A DNA stretch of 64,000 nt from RGIG3178 sp963674495 (GCA_963674495.2 CAXXLG010000002.1:930001-994000); one strand, 5' to 3'; positions 7,053 to 15,976 are shown, counted from the stretch's first letter. Numbers and translations are program-made. Notes: generated by a model from the letters alone, not told the origin.

Positions 7053-8780
7053 TTGCTGCACGCAAAATCGAGAAGGGAAGCGAACACATTGCCGTTTCGT
7101 GCAGATATAGCCGTATCCATAGCTCCGCTCTTGGGCGTGGAGACAAATCAGATCGAACAGATGCTGGAGATTCCACCAAATAGCGAACTGGGCGATTTTG
7201 CGTTGCCCTGCTTTACCTTTGCCAAGATATTGAGAAAGAGCCCGGTGTCCATCGCGCAAGAACTCATCAAAGCGCCGCTGCCCGCGTGCATCAGTAAAGC
7301 CGTTGCTACGGGCGGCTATGCCAATTTTTTCGTGGACAGGGTACTGCTTGCCAAGGATGTGCTCACCGCCATCGAAAATGATGGGACGAGCTACGGCGCA
7401 AAGGATATCGGACGTGGGCGCGTTGTTTGCATCGATTACAGTTCCATCAACATCGCCAAACCGTTCCACATCGGCCACCTCAGCAGCACGGCCATTGGCC
7501 ATGCGCTGTACAACCTGTACAATTTCATGGGTTATCGGTCCATCGGCATCAACCATTTGGGCGATTGGGGAACGCAGTTCGGCAAGCTTCTGGCGGCGTA
7601 TGAGCTTTGGGGCGAAGGCGTGGACATTGAAAATGGCGGCGTCGATATTATGGTGAAGCTGTACGTACGCTTCCACGAGGAGGCGGAGAAGAATCCCGAG
7701 CTCGACGACATGGCGCGGCGCTGGTTCAAGCGCATTGAGGATGGGGACGAGCTGGCATTGTCGCTGTTCACCCGTTTTAAGGAAGCAACGATTAAAGAGG
7801 TCATGGGCATCTACGACCTTTTGGGTATACAATTCGATAGCTATGCGGGCGAGAGTTTTTACAACGATAAAATGCAGCCGGTGGTTGACGAATTAAAAGC
7901 AAAAGGCCTTTTGATATTATCCGACGGAGCGTACATCGTTGATTTATCCGATGAGGATATGCCTCCTTGCGTTATACTGCGCTCCGACGGGGCGACGCTA
8001 TACGCAACGAGGGACATCGCCGCGGCGTTTTATCGAAAAAACACCTACGACTTTGCCAAGTGCCTGTATGTGGTAGCCTATCAGCAAAACCTGCATTTCC
8101 GCCAATGGTTTAAGGTGGTGGAAAAGATGGGGTACGATTGGACCAAGGATTTGGAGCACGTCAATTTCGGCATGGTGTCGCTTGCGGATGGTGGTACGCT
8201 GTCCACCCGCCGCGGCAACGTGGTTAAGTTGCAGGATGTATTGGATTCCGCCGTTGCGCAAGCCCGCGACATCATGGAGGAAAAATCGCCGGATCTTGAT
8301 AATAAGGACGAGGTGGCCAAGCAGGTTGGGATCGGTGCGGTGGTGTTTGGGGTACTCTATAATGCACGCATCAAGGACATCGCTTTTTCGTTCGAACGCG
8401 CGCTATCCTTTGACGGCGAGACCGCGCCGTATCTGCAATATACTCATGCGCGTTGCCAAAGCGTGCTGAAAAAAGCGGGGAATAAAGCCGCCGAACCCGC
8501 ATACGGCGTGCTTGACAACGAGTTTGCGTTTGCGGTGCTGCGCGCCCTTTCAAAATATCCGGATACGCTGGAAAACGCCATGGGCAAGAACGAGCCGTAT
8601 CTGATCGCGCGCAACCTGATTGAAATCGCGCAAGCATACAACCGCTATTATTACGAGGTGCGCATTTTGGACGGCGATGAAGCCAACACTGCGGCGCGCC
8701 TTGGTTTGACGCATGCGGTGGGCACGGTGATCAAAGGCGGTCTGTCGCTTCTTGGCATTGCGGCGCCGGATCGAATGTAG
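7053..8780 (+). CDS. argS: Arginyl-tRNA synthetase
   Basis: This class I synthetase charges tRNA-Arg. An N-terminal Add1-like domain (ELGDFALPCFTFAK) precedes the Rossmann core with the HIGH box FHIGHL at about residues 138-143. The conserved INHLGDWGTQFGKL, the KMSKS-equivalent loop LSTRRGNVVKL and the C-terminal anticodon-binding helical domain with LSLLGIAAPDRM also appear. The length (about 563-575) is normal. TTG at 7053 and TTG at 7089 are both usable; 7089 follows AAGGGA and would remove 12 residues. A weak TTCCCA/TATATT promoter lies at 7002-7030. It reads divergently from its probable substrate tRNA-Arg(ACG). Confidence 0.96.
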   Translation: MLHAKSRREANTLPFRADIAVSIAPLLGVETNQIEQMLEIPPNSELGDFALPCFTFAKILRKSPVSIAQELIKAPLPACISKAVATGGYANFFVDRVLLAKDVLTAIENDGTSYGAKDIGRGRVVCIDYSSINIAKPFHIGHLSSTAIGHALYNLYNFMGYRSIGINHLGDWGTQFGKLLAAYELWGEGVDIENGGVDIMVKLYVRFHEEAEKNPELDDMARRWFKRIEDGDELALSLFTRFKEATIKEVMGIYDLLGIQFDSYAGESFYNDKMQPVVDELKAKGLLILSDGAYIVDLSDEDMPPCVILRSDGATLYATRDIAAAFYRKNTYDFAKCLYVVAYQQNLHFRQWFKVVEKMGYDWTKDLEHVNFGMVSLADGGTLSTRRGNVVKLQDVLDSAVAQARDIMEEKSPDLDNKDEVAKQVGIGAVVFGVLYNARIKDIAFSFERALSFDGETAPYLQYTHARCQSVLKKAGNKAAEPAYGVLDNEFAFAVLRALSKYPDTLENAMGKNEPYLIARNLIEIAQAYNRYYYEVRILDGDEANTAARLGLTHAVGTVIKGGLSLLGIAAPDRM

Positions 8781-8795
8781 CACTCGGGAGGCATC

Positions 8796-9230
8796 ATGAC
8801 GGGGAAGAAGCACTACGCCTATAAACGGATGCTGCCTGCACTGTGGCAATCGGCGTTCTACCTGCTAGTCATGGCGGGCGCCTGTTTATTGGTGGTGGGT
8901 AGCGAGAGCATATGGGACAAGGTGTTGGTCGCCGTGCTCGTTATCGGGGGCTGTGCCTATGCCTTTGTACAGGTTCGTCAGTTTATGCATACCTATTACC
9001 AGGTGGACGAAAAGGGCGTTGTATTCATGCAGGACGGGGTTTTATCCAGACACCTGTTTTGTGATCTGGAGGATGTGCAGTACGACAGTTCGCATGTGGG
9101 CATCCAACTGGTGTTCAACAGCGGATATATAGAGACCCACGAGGAATACAACGACTTAAAACCGTTGATCGATGTGTTGGATAAGCAAGGCATACGCATC
9201 GAATATAAGAAGATGGGCCCGGGGAAATAA
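8796..9230 (+). CDS. Small membrane protein with a PH-like (bPH2/YdbT-type) C-terminal domain
   Basis: A 144-residue protein. Two adjacent membrane helices (about residues 18-36 and 42-60) are followed by a soluble beta-rich domain: YYQVDEKGVVFMQDGVLSRH, then LEDVQYDSSHVGIQLVFNSGYIETH. This arrangement resembles bacterial PH-domain membrane proteins of unknown function. It lies 15 bases after argS and 41 bases before serS, suggesting a cotranscribed run. GGGAGGC precedes the ATG. Confidence 0.65.
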   Translation: MTGKKHYAYKRMLPALWQSAFYLLVMAGACLLVVGSESIWDKVLVAVLVIGGCAYAFVQVRQFMHTYYQVDEKGVVFMQDGVLSRHLFCDLEDVQYDSSHVGIQLVFNSGYIETHEEYNDLKPLIDVLDKQGIRIEYKKMGPGK

Positions 9231-9271
9231 GCATACTATAAGCAAGAAGATTTGATAAAGGAGATGCGAAG

Positions 9272-10696
9272 ATGCTGGATGCAAAACGGATCAGGCAGAA
9301 TCCGGAGGAACTGCGCGAGGCGCTCAATAACCGCAACGCCGATCCATCCATGGCGGATACGCTGATGGATCTGGATGAAAGCCGCCGTAGTCTGATGCAA
9401 ATAAGCGAGGCGAAACAGGCAACGCACAACCGCTTATCGGATTTTATGCCGGCTTTTCAACAGTTGATCAAGGCGGACGGGGATGCGCTTAAATCGTTGT
9501 ACGCCAAAAAGGTGGAACCGTTTTGTGATGGGTTTGCCGAAGGATCGGATGAGCAGCAAGCGAGGGAGCTTTTAATGGAAGCGTACCGCCAAAAAAAGGC
9601 GGGGGTGTTGGACAAACAAGGACAGAAGGAATTGCGCGACGCGTTTATGGCTCTGGTGAAAAAGGAAGACGGTGCACAGGATAAGACTGCGCTGGCCGAT
9701 ATCGAAAACCACTATATGGACGTTCTATTGTCCGTCCCCAACATTCCACATCAAAGCGTGCCGGTGGGCAAGGACGATTCGGACAACGTTGAGCTGCGCA
9801 AAATCGGCACGCCGCGTACGTTTGAATTTGAGCCGCTTGCTCACTGGGATTTGGGCACGAAACTTGGCATATTTGATTTTGAGACTGCGGCCAAGGTGAC
9901 GGGTTCGCGCTTTACGTTTTACCGCGGTCTGGGGGCTAGGCTGGAGCGCGCCGTGTATTGCTTCATGTTGGACGTGCACACCGAACAGGCGGGTTATACT
10001 GAAATCTTTCCACCGTACATGGTGAACCGGCGATCCATGATCGGAACGGGCCAGCTGCCCAAGTTCGAAGAAGATGCTTTTAAGGTGGCGGACACCGATT
10101 ATTTTTTGGTTCCCACGGCGGAAGTGCCGGTGACCAACATGCACCGAGACGATATACTGGACCGGGACAAGCTGCCGCTTACGTACTGTGCTTATTCCGC
10201 GTGTTTCCGAGCGGAAGCGGGGAGCGCTGGACGGGATACCCGCGGCATCATACGCCAGCACCAGTTCAACAAGGTGGAGTTGGTGCACTTTGCCGATCCG
10301 GATACGAGCTATGAGCAGCTGGAGATATTAACGGCGAACGCGGAGAAAATATTGCAGCTTTTGGAACTGCCGTATCGCGTGGTTGCGCTGTCCACCGGTG
10401 ATCTGGGCTTTTCCAGTGCCAAGACATATGATTTAGAAGTTTGGATGCCAAGCTACGACCGGTATGTGGAGATATCCTCCTGCAGCAATTTTGAGGATTT
10501 TCAGGCGCGCCGTGCCAACATACGGTGCCGCTCTGGCAAGGAAAAGCCACAGTATGTGCATACGCTCAACGGCTCAGCACTTGCGGTTGGACGCACGGTG
10601 GCGGCGATTATGGAGAACTATCAGGACGAGAACGGCAGCATAACCATCCCCAAGGCGCTTTTGGCGTACATGGGTGGACACGAGAAGATCAAGTGA
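9272..10696 (+). CDS. serS: Seryl-tRNA synthetase with an enlarged N-terminal arm
   Basis: This class II synthetase charges tRNA-Ser (and tRNA-Sec). Motif 2 is seen in CFRAEAGSAGRDTRGIIRQHQFNKVEL and motif 3 in LNGSALAVGRTVAAIMENYQ; TAEVPVTN and the serine-site SSCSNFEDFQARR region are intact. At 474 residues it is about 45-50 longer than the usual 425-430. The extra length is in the N-terminal tRNA-binding arm (about residues 60-135), which is broken by a segment with FCDGFAEGSDEQQARELLMEA before rejoining the standard sequence LSVPNIPHQSVPVG. AAAGGAGATGCGAAG precedes the ATG. rplI follows after 10 bases. Confidence 0.95.
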   Translation: MLDAKRIRQNPEELREALNNRNADPSMADTLMDLDESRRSLMQISEAKQATHNRLSDFMPAFQQLIKADGDALKSLYAKKVEPFCDGFAEGSDEQQARELLMEAYRQKKAGVLDKQGQKELRDAFMALVKKEDGAQDKTALADIENHYMDVLLSVPNIPHQSVPVGKDDSDNVELRKIGTPRTFEFEPLAHWDLGTKLGIFDFETAAKVTGSRFTFYRGLGARLERAVYCFMLDVHTEQAGYTEIFPPYMVNRRSMIGTGQLPKFEEDAFKVADTDYFLVPTAEVPVTNMHRDDILDRDKLPLTYCAYSACFRAEAGSAGRDTRGIIRQHQFNKVELVHFADPDTSYEQLEILTANAEKILQLLELPYRVVALSTGDLGFSSAKTYDLEVWMPSYDRYVEISSCSNFEDFQARRANIRCRSGKEKPQYVHTLNGSALAVGRTVAAIMENYQDENGSITIPKALLAYMGGHEKIK

Positions 10697-10706
10697 GGAG
10701 ACCGAC

Positions 10707-11162
10707 ATGAAAATTGTATTGACAAAGGACGTACGCGGAACCGGCAAAAAGGGAGCGCTTGTCGAAGTGGCGGACGGGTATGCGCGCAACTATCTGTTGC
10801 CGCGTAAACTTGGCATGATGGCGACGGCACAGAATATCAACGACGCGAAAAAGAGGCTTGAGGCGGATGAACACCGTGATGAGTTGGAGCGGGGAAAAGC
10901 GCAAAAGTTCGCGGATCAATTGGAAGGGCAGACGTTTGTCATACCGGCCCGGGCGGGCGAGGGTGGCCGGCTGTTCGGCGCCATCACCAATCGCGAGATC
11001 GGCGAGGCGGTCAAGGAGAAATTTGGCATTGAATTGGACAAGAAACGCATTGTTTTGCCGGAGAATCTTAAACGCATCGGTACCTATGAGGTGGAGCTTA
11101 AACCGTATGCCAACGTATCGTGCAAGGTGACGGTTGAGGTTGTGGAGCAGGAGCAACAGTAA
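10707..11162 (+). CDS. rplI: 50S ribosomal protein bL9
   Basis: This ribosomal protein binds 23S rRNA near the base of the L1 stalk. The 151 residues comprise the N-terminal RNA-binding domain (MKIVLTKDVRGTGKKG, VADGYARNYLLPRKLG), the long connecting helix and the C-terminal domain (GEGGRLFGAITNREIGEAV). ATG 10707 follows GAGGAG at good spacing and matches the family start. It lies between serS and dnaB; rplI-dnaB adjacency is common in Firmicutes. Confidence 0.97.
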   Translation: MKIVLTKDVRGTGKKGALVEVADGYARNYLLPRKLGMMATAQNINDAKKRLEADEHRDELERGKAQKFADQLEGQTFVIPARAGEGGRLFGAITNREIGEAVKEKFGIELDKKRIVLPENLKRIGTYEVELKPYANVSCKVTVEVVEQEQQ

Positions 11163-11200
11163 CAAAACGATTTTTGTCATATTGAGGGGGACTGCTGCGC

Positions 11201-12565
11201 ATGGAACAGCAGAATAGGCGCGTGCCGCCGCACAGCGTGGAAGCGGAACAATCGGTGTTGGGCAGTATGCTTTTGGATCCCAATGCCGTTGTCGCTGCGT
11301 TGGAAACGCTCAAAGCGGAGGATTTCTACATCAACAGCAACCGCATCGTGTTCGAAGCGATGCAGTCGCTGTACAGCGCCGGCTCGCCTGTCGATCTGGT
11401 GACTGTCACGGACAGGCTTGGCCAGATGGGTACGCTGAACAAGGCAGGGGGCGTGGAGTACCTGTCATCATTGTCGCTCATGGTACCCACAACCGCCAAT
11501 GTGGCGCACTACATCCACATCGTGGAGGATCGCAGCCTGCTTCGCGGCGTGATACGCGTGGGCAGCGATATGGTGGGCGAGGGGTTTGAGGCTTCACGTG
11601 CGGCAGAAGGGGTGCTAAGCGATGCGCACGATGCCGTCTATGCGCTGACGGTGCGCAAACGGTCCGATTCGCTAAGACCCATATCGGAAGCGTTGATCGG
11701 CGCGTACAATCGTACAAGTGAGGCGCTGAAAAAGAGCGGTGGCATTACCGGTACGCCAACGGGTTTTGTTGATCTGGACAGATTGACCGGTGGATTCGAA
11801 GCCGGGCAGCTGATTATACTGGCGGCGCGCCCCGGCCGCGGTAAAACAAGCCTTGCGCTGAACATCGCGCATCGTGTGGCGGTAAACAACGTGATGCCCG
11901 TCGCCGTCTTCAGTCTTGAAATGTCGGCGGAGGATCTCGCGCTGCGCATGATGTGCGCAGATGCCGAGGTTAACTTAGGCGATGCGCGCGCGGGTCGGAT
12001 TAGCGAAACGGAATTTGCCAAGCTGCTCAATCCAATGCGCACCCTGTCAAACGCGCCGCTTTATATTGATGCATCGGGCAGCGTATCTGTGCAAGACATA
12101 CGCGCGCGGTGTATGCGCCTGTCCGCGCAGCATAAGCTTGGACTCGTTATCGTGGACTATCTGCAACTGATGCAAACGTCGGGCAGACGGTCGGACAGCA
12201 GAACGCAGGAGGTATCCGAACTAACGCGAAATCTGAAGTTGTTGGCCCGCGACGTCGGCGCGCCCATCCTCGTTTTAAGCCAGTTGAACCGCGACATCGA
12301 ACGCAGAACCGGCCGGAATCGGCGTCCGATCCTTGCGGATCTTCGGGAATCGGGCTCCATCGAACAGGATGCGGACATCGTGATCTTTTTGGCCAGTCAA
12401 TCCGACTTTGAGGATCCGGACGATGATGATGAAAACTTGGAAGGACAGCACATCATCAACGCGGCGTTGGCCATCGTGGCGAAAAACCGAAACGGTCCCG
12501 TCGGTGACGTATCGCTGTGGTGGATCGGAGAATACACGAAATTTGTTTCTCAATCGTCAAGATAA
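11201..12565 (+). CDS. dnaB: Replicative DNA helicase
   Basis: This hexameric helicase unwinds DNA at the fork. The N-terminal domain begins RVPPHSVEAEQSVLGSMLLD; the RecA-like C-terminal domain carries Walker A ARPGRGKTSLALN (about residues 209-221), FSLEMS, the Walker B region LVIVDYLQLM, and the SQLNRDIERR and LRESGSIEQDAD motifs. The length of 454 residues is normal. Walker A has Arg where Met, Ser or Val is more usual. An acidic loop (DFEDPDDDDENLEG) lies near the end. There is no intein. Confidence 0.97.
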   Translation: MEQQNRRVPPHSVEAEQSVLGSMLLDPNAVVAALETLKAEDFYINSNRIVFEAMQSLYSAGSPVDLVTVTDRLGQMGTLNKAGGVEYLSSLSLMVPTTANVAHYIHIVEDRSLLRGVIRVGSDMVGEGFEASRAAEGVLSDAHDAVYALTVRKRSDSLRPISEALIGAYNRTSEALKKSGGITGTPTGFVDLDRLTGGFEAGQLIILAARPGRGKTSLALNIAHRVAVNNVMPVAVFSLEMSAEDLALRMMCADAEVNLGDARAGRISETEFAKLLNPMRTLSNAPLYIDASGSVSVQDIRARCMRLSAQHKLGLVIVDYLQLMQTSGRRSDSRTQEVSELTRNLKLLARDVGAPILVLSQLNRDIERRTGRNRRPILADLRESGSIEQDADIVIFLASQSDFEDPDDDDENLEGQHIINAALAIVAKNRNGPVGDVSLWWIGEYTKFVSQSSR

Positions 12566-12569
12566 TTGG

Positions 12570-12609
12570 TTTTCATTGTATTTTTTACGTGTTTCGGATA
12601 CAATGAAAA
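12570..12609. promoter_or_regulatory. 12-bp perfect inverted repeat overlapping a promoter
   Basis: TTTTCATTGTAT (12570-12581) and ATACAATGAAAA (12598-12609) are exact inverted repeats separated by 16 bases. They contain TTGTAT (12576-12581) and TACAAT (12599-12604), 17 bases apart, which read as the promoter of the DUF1292 gene. It is an operator candidate, or a hairpin closing dnaB without a T-run. Confidence 0.55.
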
Positions 12610-12650
12610 AAAGCGGACAACCGCAGGTATCATGAAATGAGGTGCTGGCC

Positions 12651-12941
12651 ATGGATGTGATGGATCAGGAAGTAGATATCGTCGTATTCGAGGATGAGCA
12701 GGGCAACGAGGTGGAGTTTGAGATACAGTTCACCTTCGAACACAAGGATGAGCAATATGCAGTGCTGACCGAAGCCTTGGAAGAGGAATGGACCGAGGAC
12801 GAGGCGCCGGATATGTTCATTCTGCACGTGGTGCAAAACGGTGACGAAGAGGAATTCGTTGCGGTGGATGAGGATTTGATGGATGAACTGATACAGGTTG
12901 TGGAAGACATCTTCGATGAAGAATTGAACGAGGAAGAATAA
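12651..12941 (+). CDS. DUF1292 family acidic protein
   Basis: This 96-residue, strongly acidic protein matches the DUF1292 pattern common in Clostridia and Bacilli: IVVFEDEQGNEVEFEI, then EHKDEQYAVLTE, EDEAPDMFILHVVQNGDEEEFVAVDEDLMDEL and an acidic tail. The function is unknown. ATG 12651 is six bases after GAGGTG, which decides against the ATG at 12642. It is monocistronic with a clear terminator. Confidence 0.88.
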   Translation: MDVMDQEVDIVVFEDEQGNEVEFEIQFTFEHKDEQYAVLTEALEEEWTEDEAPDMFILHVVQNGDEEEFVAVDEDLMDELIQVVEDIFDEELNEEE

Positions 12942-12945
12942 ACAT

Positions 12946-12976
12946 AAAAAGAACGCAGCGATGCGTTCTTTTGCTT
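12946..12976 (+). terminator. Rho-independent terminator
   Basis: AAAAGAACGCA pairs with TGCGTTCTTTT around the loop GCGA (12958-12961). Confidence 0.9.
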
Positions 12977-13051
12977 TTTCTACCGTAGAGTATGAATGAA
13001 AGCGGCACAAAACAGAACCAAAGAGTCCAATTATCAAAGGAGGCGTGAACT

Positions 13052-13981
13052 TTGGCACTGATATCATCTAGGGATATGTTGCAAAAGGCGTATAAAGAAG
13101 GCTATGCGGTCGGTGCGTTCAACGTGAACAACATGGAGATCGTGCAGGGCATCACCACCGCGGCAAAAAATCTCAATTCGCCGTTGATCCTGCAGGTATC
13201 CGCTGGCGCGCGCAGATACGCACGGCATGCCTATCTGATGAAGCTGGTGGAAGCGGCGATTGAGGACACGGGGTTGGATATTTGCCTGCATCTGGACCAT
13301 GGAGACAGCTTTGAACTGTGTAAATCGTGCGTGGACGGCGGCTTCACATCGGTGATGATCGACGGGTCGCACCTTGGGTTTGAAGAAAACGTGAAGCTGA
13401 CAAAACAGGTGGTGGATTACGCCCACGATCATGATGTGACGGTGGAGGGCGAGCTGGGTAAGCTCGCGGGCATCGAGGATGACGTGGTCGTCGCGGAGGG
13501 CGATGCGGCGTTTACCGATCCCGATCAGGCGTTGGAATTCGTACAGCGCACCGGCGTGGACAGTTTGGCCATCGCCATCGGCACCAGCCATGGCGCATAT
13601 AAGTTCAAGGGCACGCCACGTTTTCGGTTTGATATTTTGGAAAAGGTACAGCAGATACTACCCAATTTCCCCATCGTGTTGCACGGCGCATCGTCGGTAA
13701 TGCAGGAATATGTTGCCATCATCGACATGTACGGCGGCGATATGGGCGGCGCACAGGGATGTCCCGAGGAACTTTTGCGTAAAGCGGCGACCATGGCGGT
13801 ATGCAAGATCAACATCGATACGGATCTACGGCTTGCCATGACGGCGTGCATCCGCAGACATTTCCATGAACAGCCCAAGGATTTTGATCCACGCAAATAC
13901 TTAGGGCCGGCGCGCGACGCCATCTGTGAGATTGTTAGCCACAAGATCACGCATGTGTTGGGGTCACAGGATAAGGCTTAA
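13052..13981 (+). CDS. fba: Class II fructose-bisphosphate aldolase family protein
   Basis: This zinc-dependent aldolase cleaves or forms fructose 1,6-bisphosphate or a related ketose bisphosphate in the cytosol. The zinc-ligand histidines are visible in LHLDHGDS, in AIGTSHGAYK and in VLHGASS; the phosphate site KINIDTDLRLAMT is intact. The length of 309 residues is normal for the class. The start is TTG at 13052, eight bases after AAAGGAGGCG. Strict specificity cannot be told from tagatose-bisphosphate aldolase by sequence alone. An unusual SSVMQEYVAIIDMYGGDM segment follows the third histidine, a region that varies in the family. Confidence 0.93.
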   Translation: MALISSRDMLQKAYKEGYAVGAFNVNNMEIVQGITTAAKNLNSPLILQVSAGARRYARHAYLMKLVEAAIEDTGLDICLHLDHGDSFELCKSCVDGGFTSVMIDGSHLGFEENVKLTKQVVDYAHDHDVTVEGELGKLAGIEDDVVVAEGDAAFTDPDQALEFVQRTGVDSLAIAIGTSHGAYKFKGTPRFRFDILEKVQQILPNFPIVLHGASSVMQEYVAIIDMYGGDMGGAQGCPEELLRKAATMAVCKINIDTDLRLAMTACIRRHFHEQPKDFDPRKYLGPARDAICEIVSHKITHVLGSQDKA

Positions 13982-13990
13982 TCGATTTCA

Positions 13991-14024
13991 AAAAAAGGGC
14001 AAGGTTTTCCTTGCCCTTTTTTTG
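13991..14024. terminator. Bidirectional terminator between fba and dcd
   Basis: AAAAAAGGGCAAGG (13991-14004) pairs with CCTTGCCCTTTTTT (14009-14022) around TTTT; A- and T-runs on opposite sides serve both strands. Confidence 0.92.
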
Positions 14025-14033
14025 TTTCCTGTG

Positions 14034-14561
14034 CTATAGTGTTCTCTCAAAATCCTTATACAACATGCTTGGTTGAATTCCCGTATTGTTTTGATATTTA
14101 TCGCTTTTATATACATCGTAATCGCCTTCGATGGTATGATAGTATATCTGGCATATTTCAATATCGGGATAGATTCTGATGGGTTGAATACAATGGATTT
14201 CCAACGTCCAATACCCGCAAAACCCAACATCACCAAAACCTGCCGTAACGTGAATGAACATGCCCAACCGGCCGGTGGAGGATCGCCCTTCCAGCATGGG
14301 CACATAACCAATTGTTTCTGTATATTCTTTGGTACGTCCCAAATACAGTTTGCCGGGCTCAAGAACCAAGCCGTCTTGCGATATTTCCATATCAATTGTG
14401 TCATTTGGTTTTTTCATATCCAGCAAATCATGCTTGTATACGAGCAATTCGTTGTGTAGACAAAGATTATAGCTGTTCGGATTGATCCTATTTAAGTCAA
14501 ACGGATCAATGGTGATTTCTTTTCCAAGGTGCTTTAGGATCTCTTTGCCGGATAGTATCAT
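14034..14561 (-). CDS. dcd: dCTP deaminase
   Basis: This homotrimeric enzyme converts dCTP to dUTP for thymidylate synthesis. Trimeric dUTPase-fold motifs are present: NPNSYNLCLH, LEPGKLYLGRT, VPMLEGRSSTGRLGMFIHV and the AGFGDVGFCGYWTLEI core. The 175-residue length fits. The start at 14561 was chosen because GGGAGG precedes it at good spacing and the family begins MILSG(K/D)EI. Whether it also has dUTPase activity, as some bifunctional relatives do, cannot be decided here. Confidence 0.92.
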   Translation of the reverse strand: MILSGKEILKHLGKEITIDPFDLNRINPNSYNLCLHNELLVYKHDLLDMKKPNDTIDMEISQDGLVLEPGKLYLGRTKEYTETIGYVPMLEGRSSTGRLGMFIHVTAGFGDVGFCGYWTLEIHCIQPIRIYPDIEICQIYYHTIEGDYDVYKSDKYQNNTGIQPSMLYKDFERTL

Positions 14562-14722
14562 CAAGACAACCTCCCGTTCATACACCAGATTATAACACGG
14601 GGACAATGCAAACACATGCGCTTGTCATTGAAATAAAAGATGTCCGGTACAAATAGCGTATTGATATTTTATAAGGGCCCGCCGCAAAAAAAGCGTGCGG
14701 CGTTTTATTGGTTCTGTATGGA

Positions 14723-15154
14723 TTACCCAAATACAAGCATATCGTTCTGGTCGTATTCGAAGTTTGGGCCATAGGCAACTTCCCAGTAATACCCGTCCAA
14801 ATCCTGGAAATAGCCGTGATAACCGCCCCAGAAAGCAGCCTGCGGTTCTTTGACGATGGAGGCGCCTGAGCGCCGGGCCCTCTCGATCACGGCATCGACT
14901 TCATCAATGCTCTTTGCGTTATAGGCAAGCGTGATACCCGAAAAGCCCTGTCCCGAAGGCGGGTTGTTTTCATCGATATCCTTTGCTAAAAGGTCAAGAG
15001 GATATAATTCAAGCTTCGTTCCTGCATTGCTGAAAAAGATTACATTTGGCGAATAGGAGGTTTCATGGGTAGAAAATCCAAGCCCGTCTTTGTAGAATCG
15101 GATGGCTCTTTCCATATCGCATACGCCAAGGCAAATTAAATTGATTCTGTTCAT
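14723..15154 (-). CDS. VOC-family (glyoxalase-like) protein
   Basis: A 143-residue metalloprotein-like protein of the vicinal oxygen chelate superfamily. Two beta-alpha-beta-beta-beta modules are visible: the first begins RINLICLGVCDMERAIRFYKDGLGF with VIFFSNAGTKLELYP, the second has GITLAYNAKSIDEVDAVIERARRSG and ends FQDLDGYYWEVAYGP. It resembles the fosfomycin/bleomycin-resistance-like group of unknown substrate. It is a single gene, divergent from none and upstream of exonuclease III on the same strand. Confidence 0.87.
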   Translation of the reverse strand: MNRINLICLGVCDMERAIRFYKDGLGFSTHETSYSPNVIFFSNAGTKLELYPLDLLAKDIDENNPPSGQGFSGITLAYNAKSIDEVDAVIERARRSGASIVKEPQAAFWGGYHGYFQDLDGYYWEVAYGPNFEYDQNDMLVFG

Positions 15155-15220
15155 TGGAGATACTCCCGTTTCCTCCTATATTATTTCTTTCATCGGGGCA
15201 CCGGTAAACGCCAGAGATTA

Positions 15221-15976
15221 TCAATCCATCAACAGGCTAACCGGACAATGGTCGCTTCCCATGACATCTGGATGGATGATGCTGTCCACAATCTTGGGCG
15301 CAAAGCTCTCGGATACGATAAAATAGTCGATGCGCCATCCGGCGTTGTTCGCCCGGGCGTTGAACCGGTATGACCACCAGGTATACGCCTGTTCCTTGTC
15401 GGGATACAAGTGCCGGAAGGTATCCACGAAACCAGCATGGAGAAGCGCTGTCATGCAAGCACGTTCTTCATCTGAGAACCCGGCATTGCGGCGGTTGGCC
15501 CTGGGGTTCTTCAAATCGATCTCATTGTGCGCTACATTTAAATCCCCGCAATACACTACGGGTTTCTTATCCTTGAGCGTGCACAGATGGTTTCGCAGTG
15601 CGTCCTCCCAGGTCATCCGGTACGTAAGTCGCTTGAGCCCTTCCTGCGCGTTGGGCGCATAGGCGTTGACCAGATAGAAATCCGCCATCTCCATTGTTAT
15701 TACGCGTCCTTCACCGTCGTGATCCTCAATGCCAAAATCGTAGGAAACGGAAAGAGGCACATGCTTGGTAAACACGGCTGTGCCGGAATAGCCCTTTTTT
15801 TGGGCGCTGTGGAAGTACTGGTGATAACCGGGCAGATCCAATTCGATCTGGTGGGGCTGCAATTTCGTTTCCTGGACCATAAAAAAGTCCGCGTCCATGT
15901 CCGAAAATGTATCCAAAAATCCCTTTTGTACGCACGCGCGTAATCCATTGACGTTCCAACTGACAAATTTCATCAT
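15221..15976 (-). CDS. exoA: Exodeoxyribonuclease III / AP endonuclease
   Basis: This Mg-dependent endonuclease of the EEP fold acts in base-excision repair. Conserved blocks appear in order: KFVSWNVNGLRA, FFMVQETKLQ, YSGTAVFTK, NAYAPNA, VVYCGDLNVAHNEIDL (with the Asp/Asn pair), GFSDEER, YTWWSYRFNARANNAGWRIDY and the terminal SDHCPV with the catalytic His. The length of 251 residues is normal. The start is ATG 15976 or the adjacent ATG 15973; AGAGG precedes them. Confidence 0.95.
   Translation of the reverse strand: MMKFVSWNVNGLRACVQKGFLDTFSDMDADFFMVQETKLQPHQIELDLPGYHQYFHSAQKKGYSGTAVFTKHVPLSVSYDFGIEDHDGEGRVITMEMADFYLVNAYAPNAQEGLKRLTYRMTWEDALRNHLCTLKDKKPVVYCGDLNVAHNEIDLKNPRANRRNAGFSDEERACMTALLHAGFVDTFRHLYPDKEQAYTWWSYRFNARANNAGWRIDYFIVSESFAPKIVDSIIHPDVMGSDHCPVSLLMD

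Noticed and set aside
9231..9271. T-box leader before serS
   Set aside because: Only 41 bases separate serS from the gene before it, far too short for a T-box; the argS upstream region also lacks the T-box sequence.
14680..14702. Hairpin CGCCGCA/TGCGGCG between dcd and the VOC gene as a terminator of the VOC gene
   Set aside because: Its T-run lies on the plus-strand side, whereas the neighbouring genes are on the minus strand.
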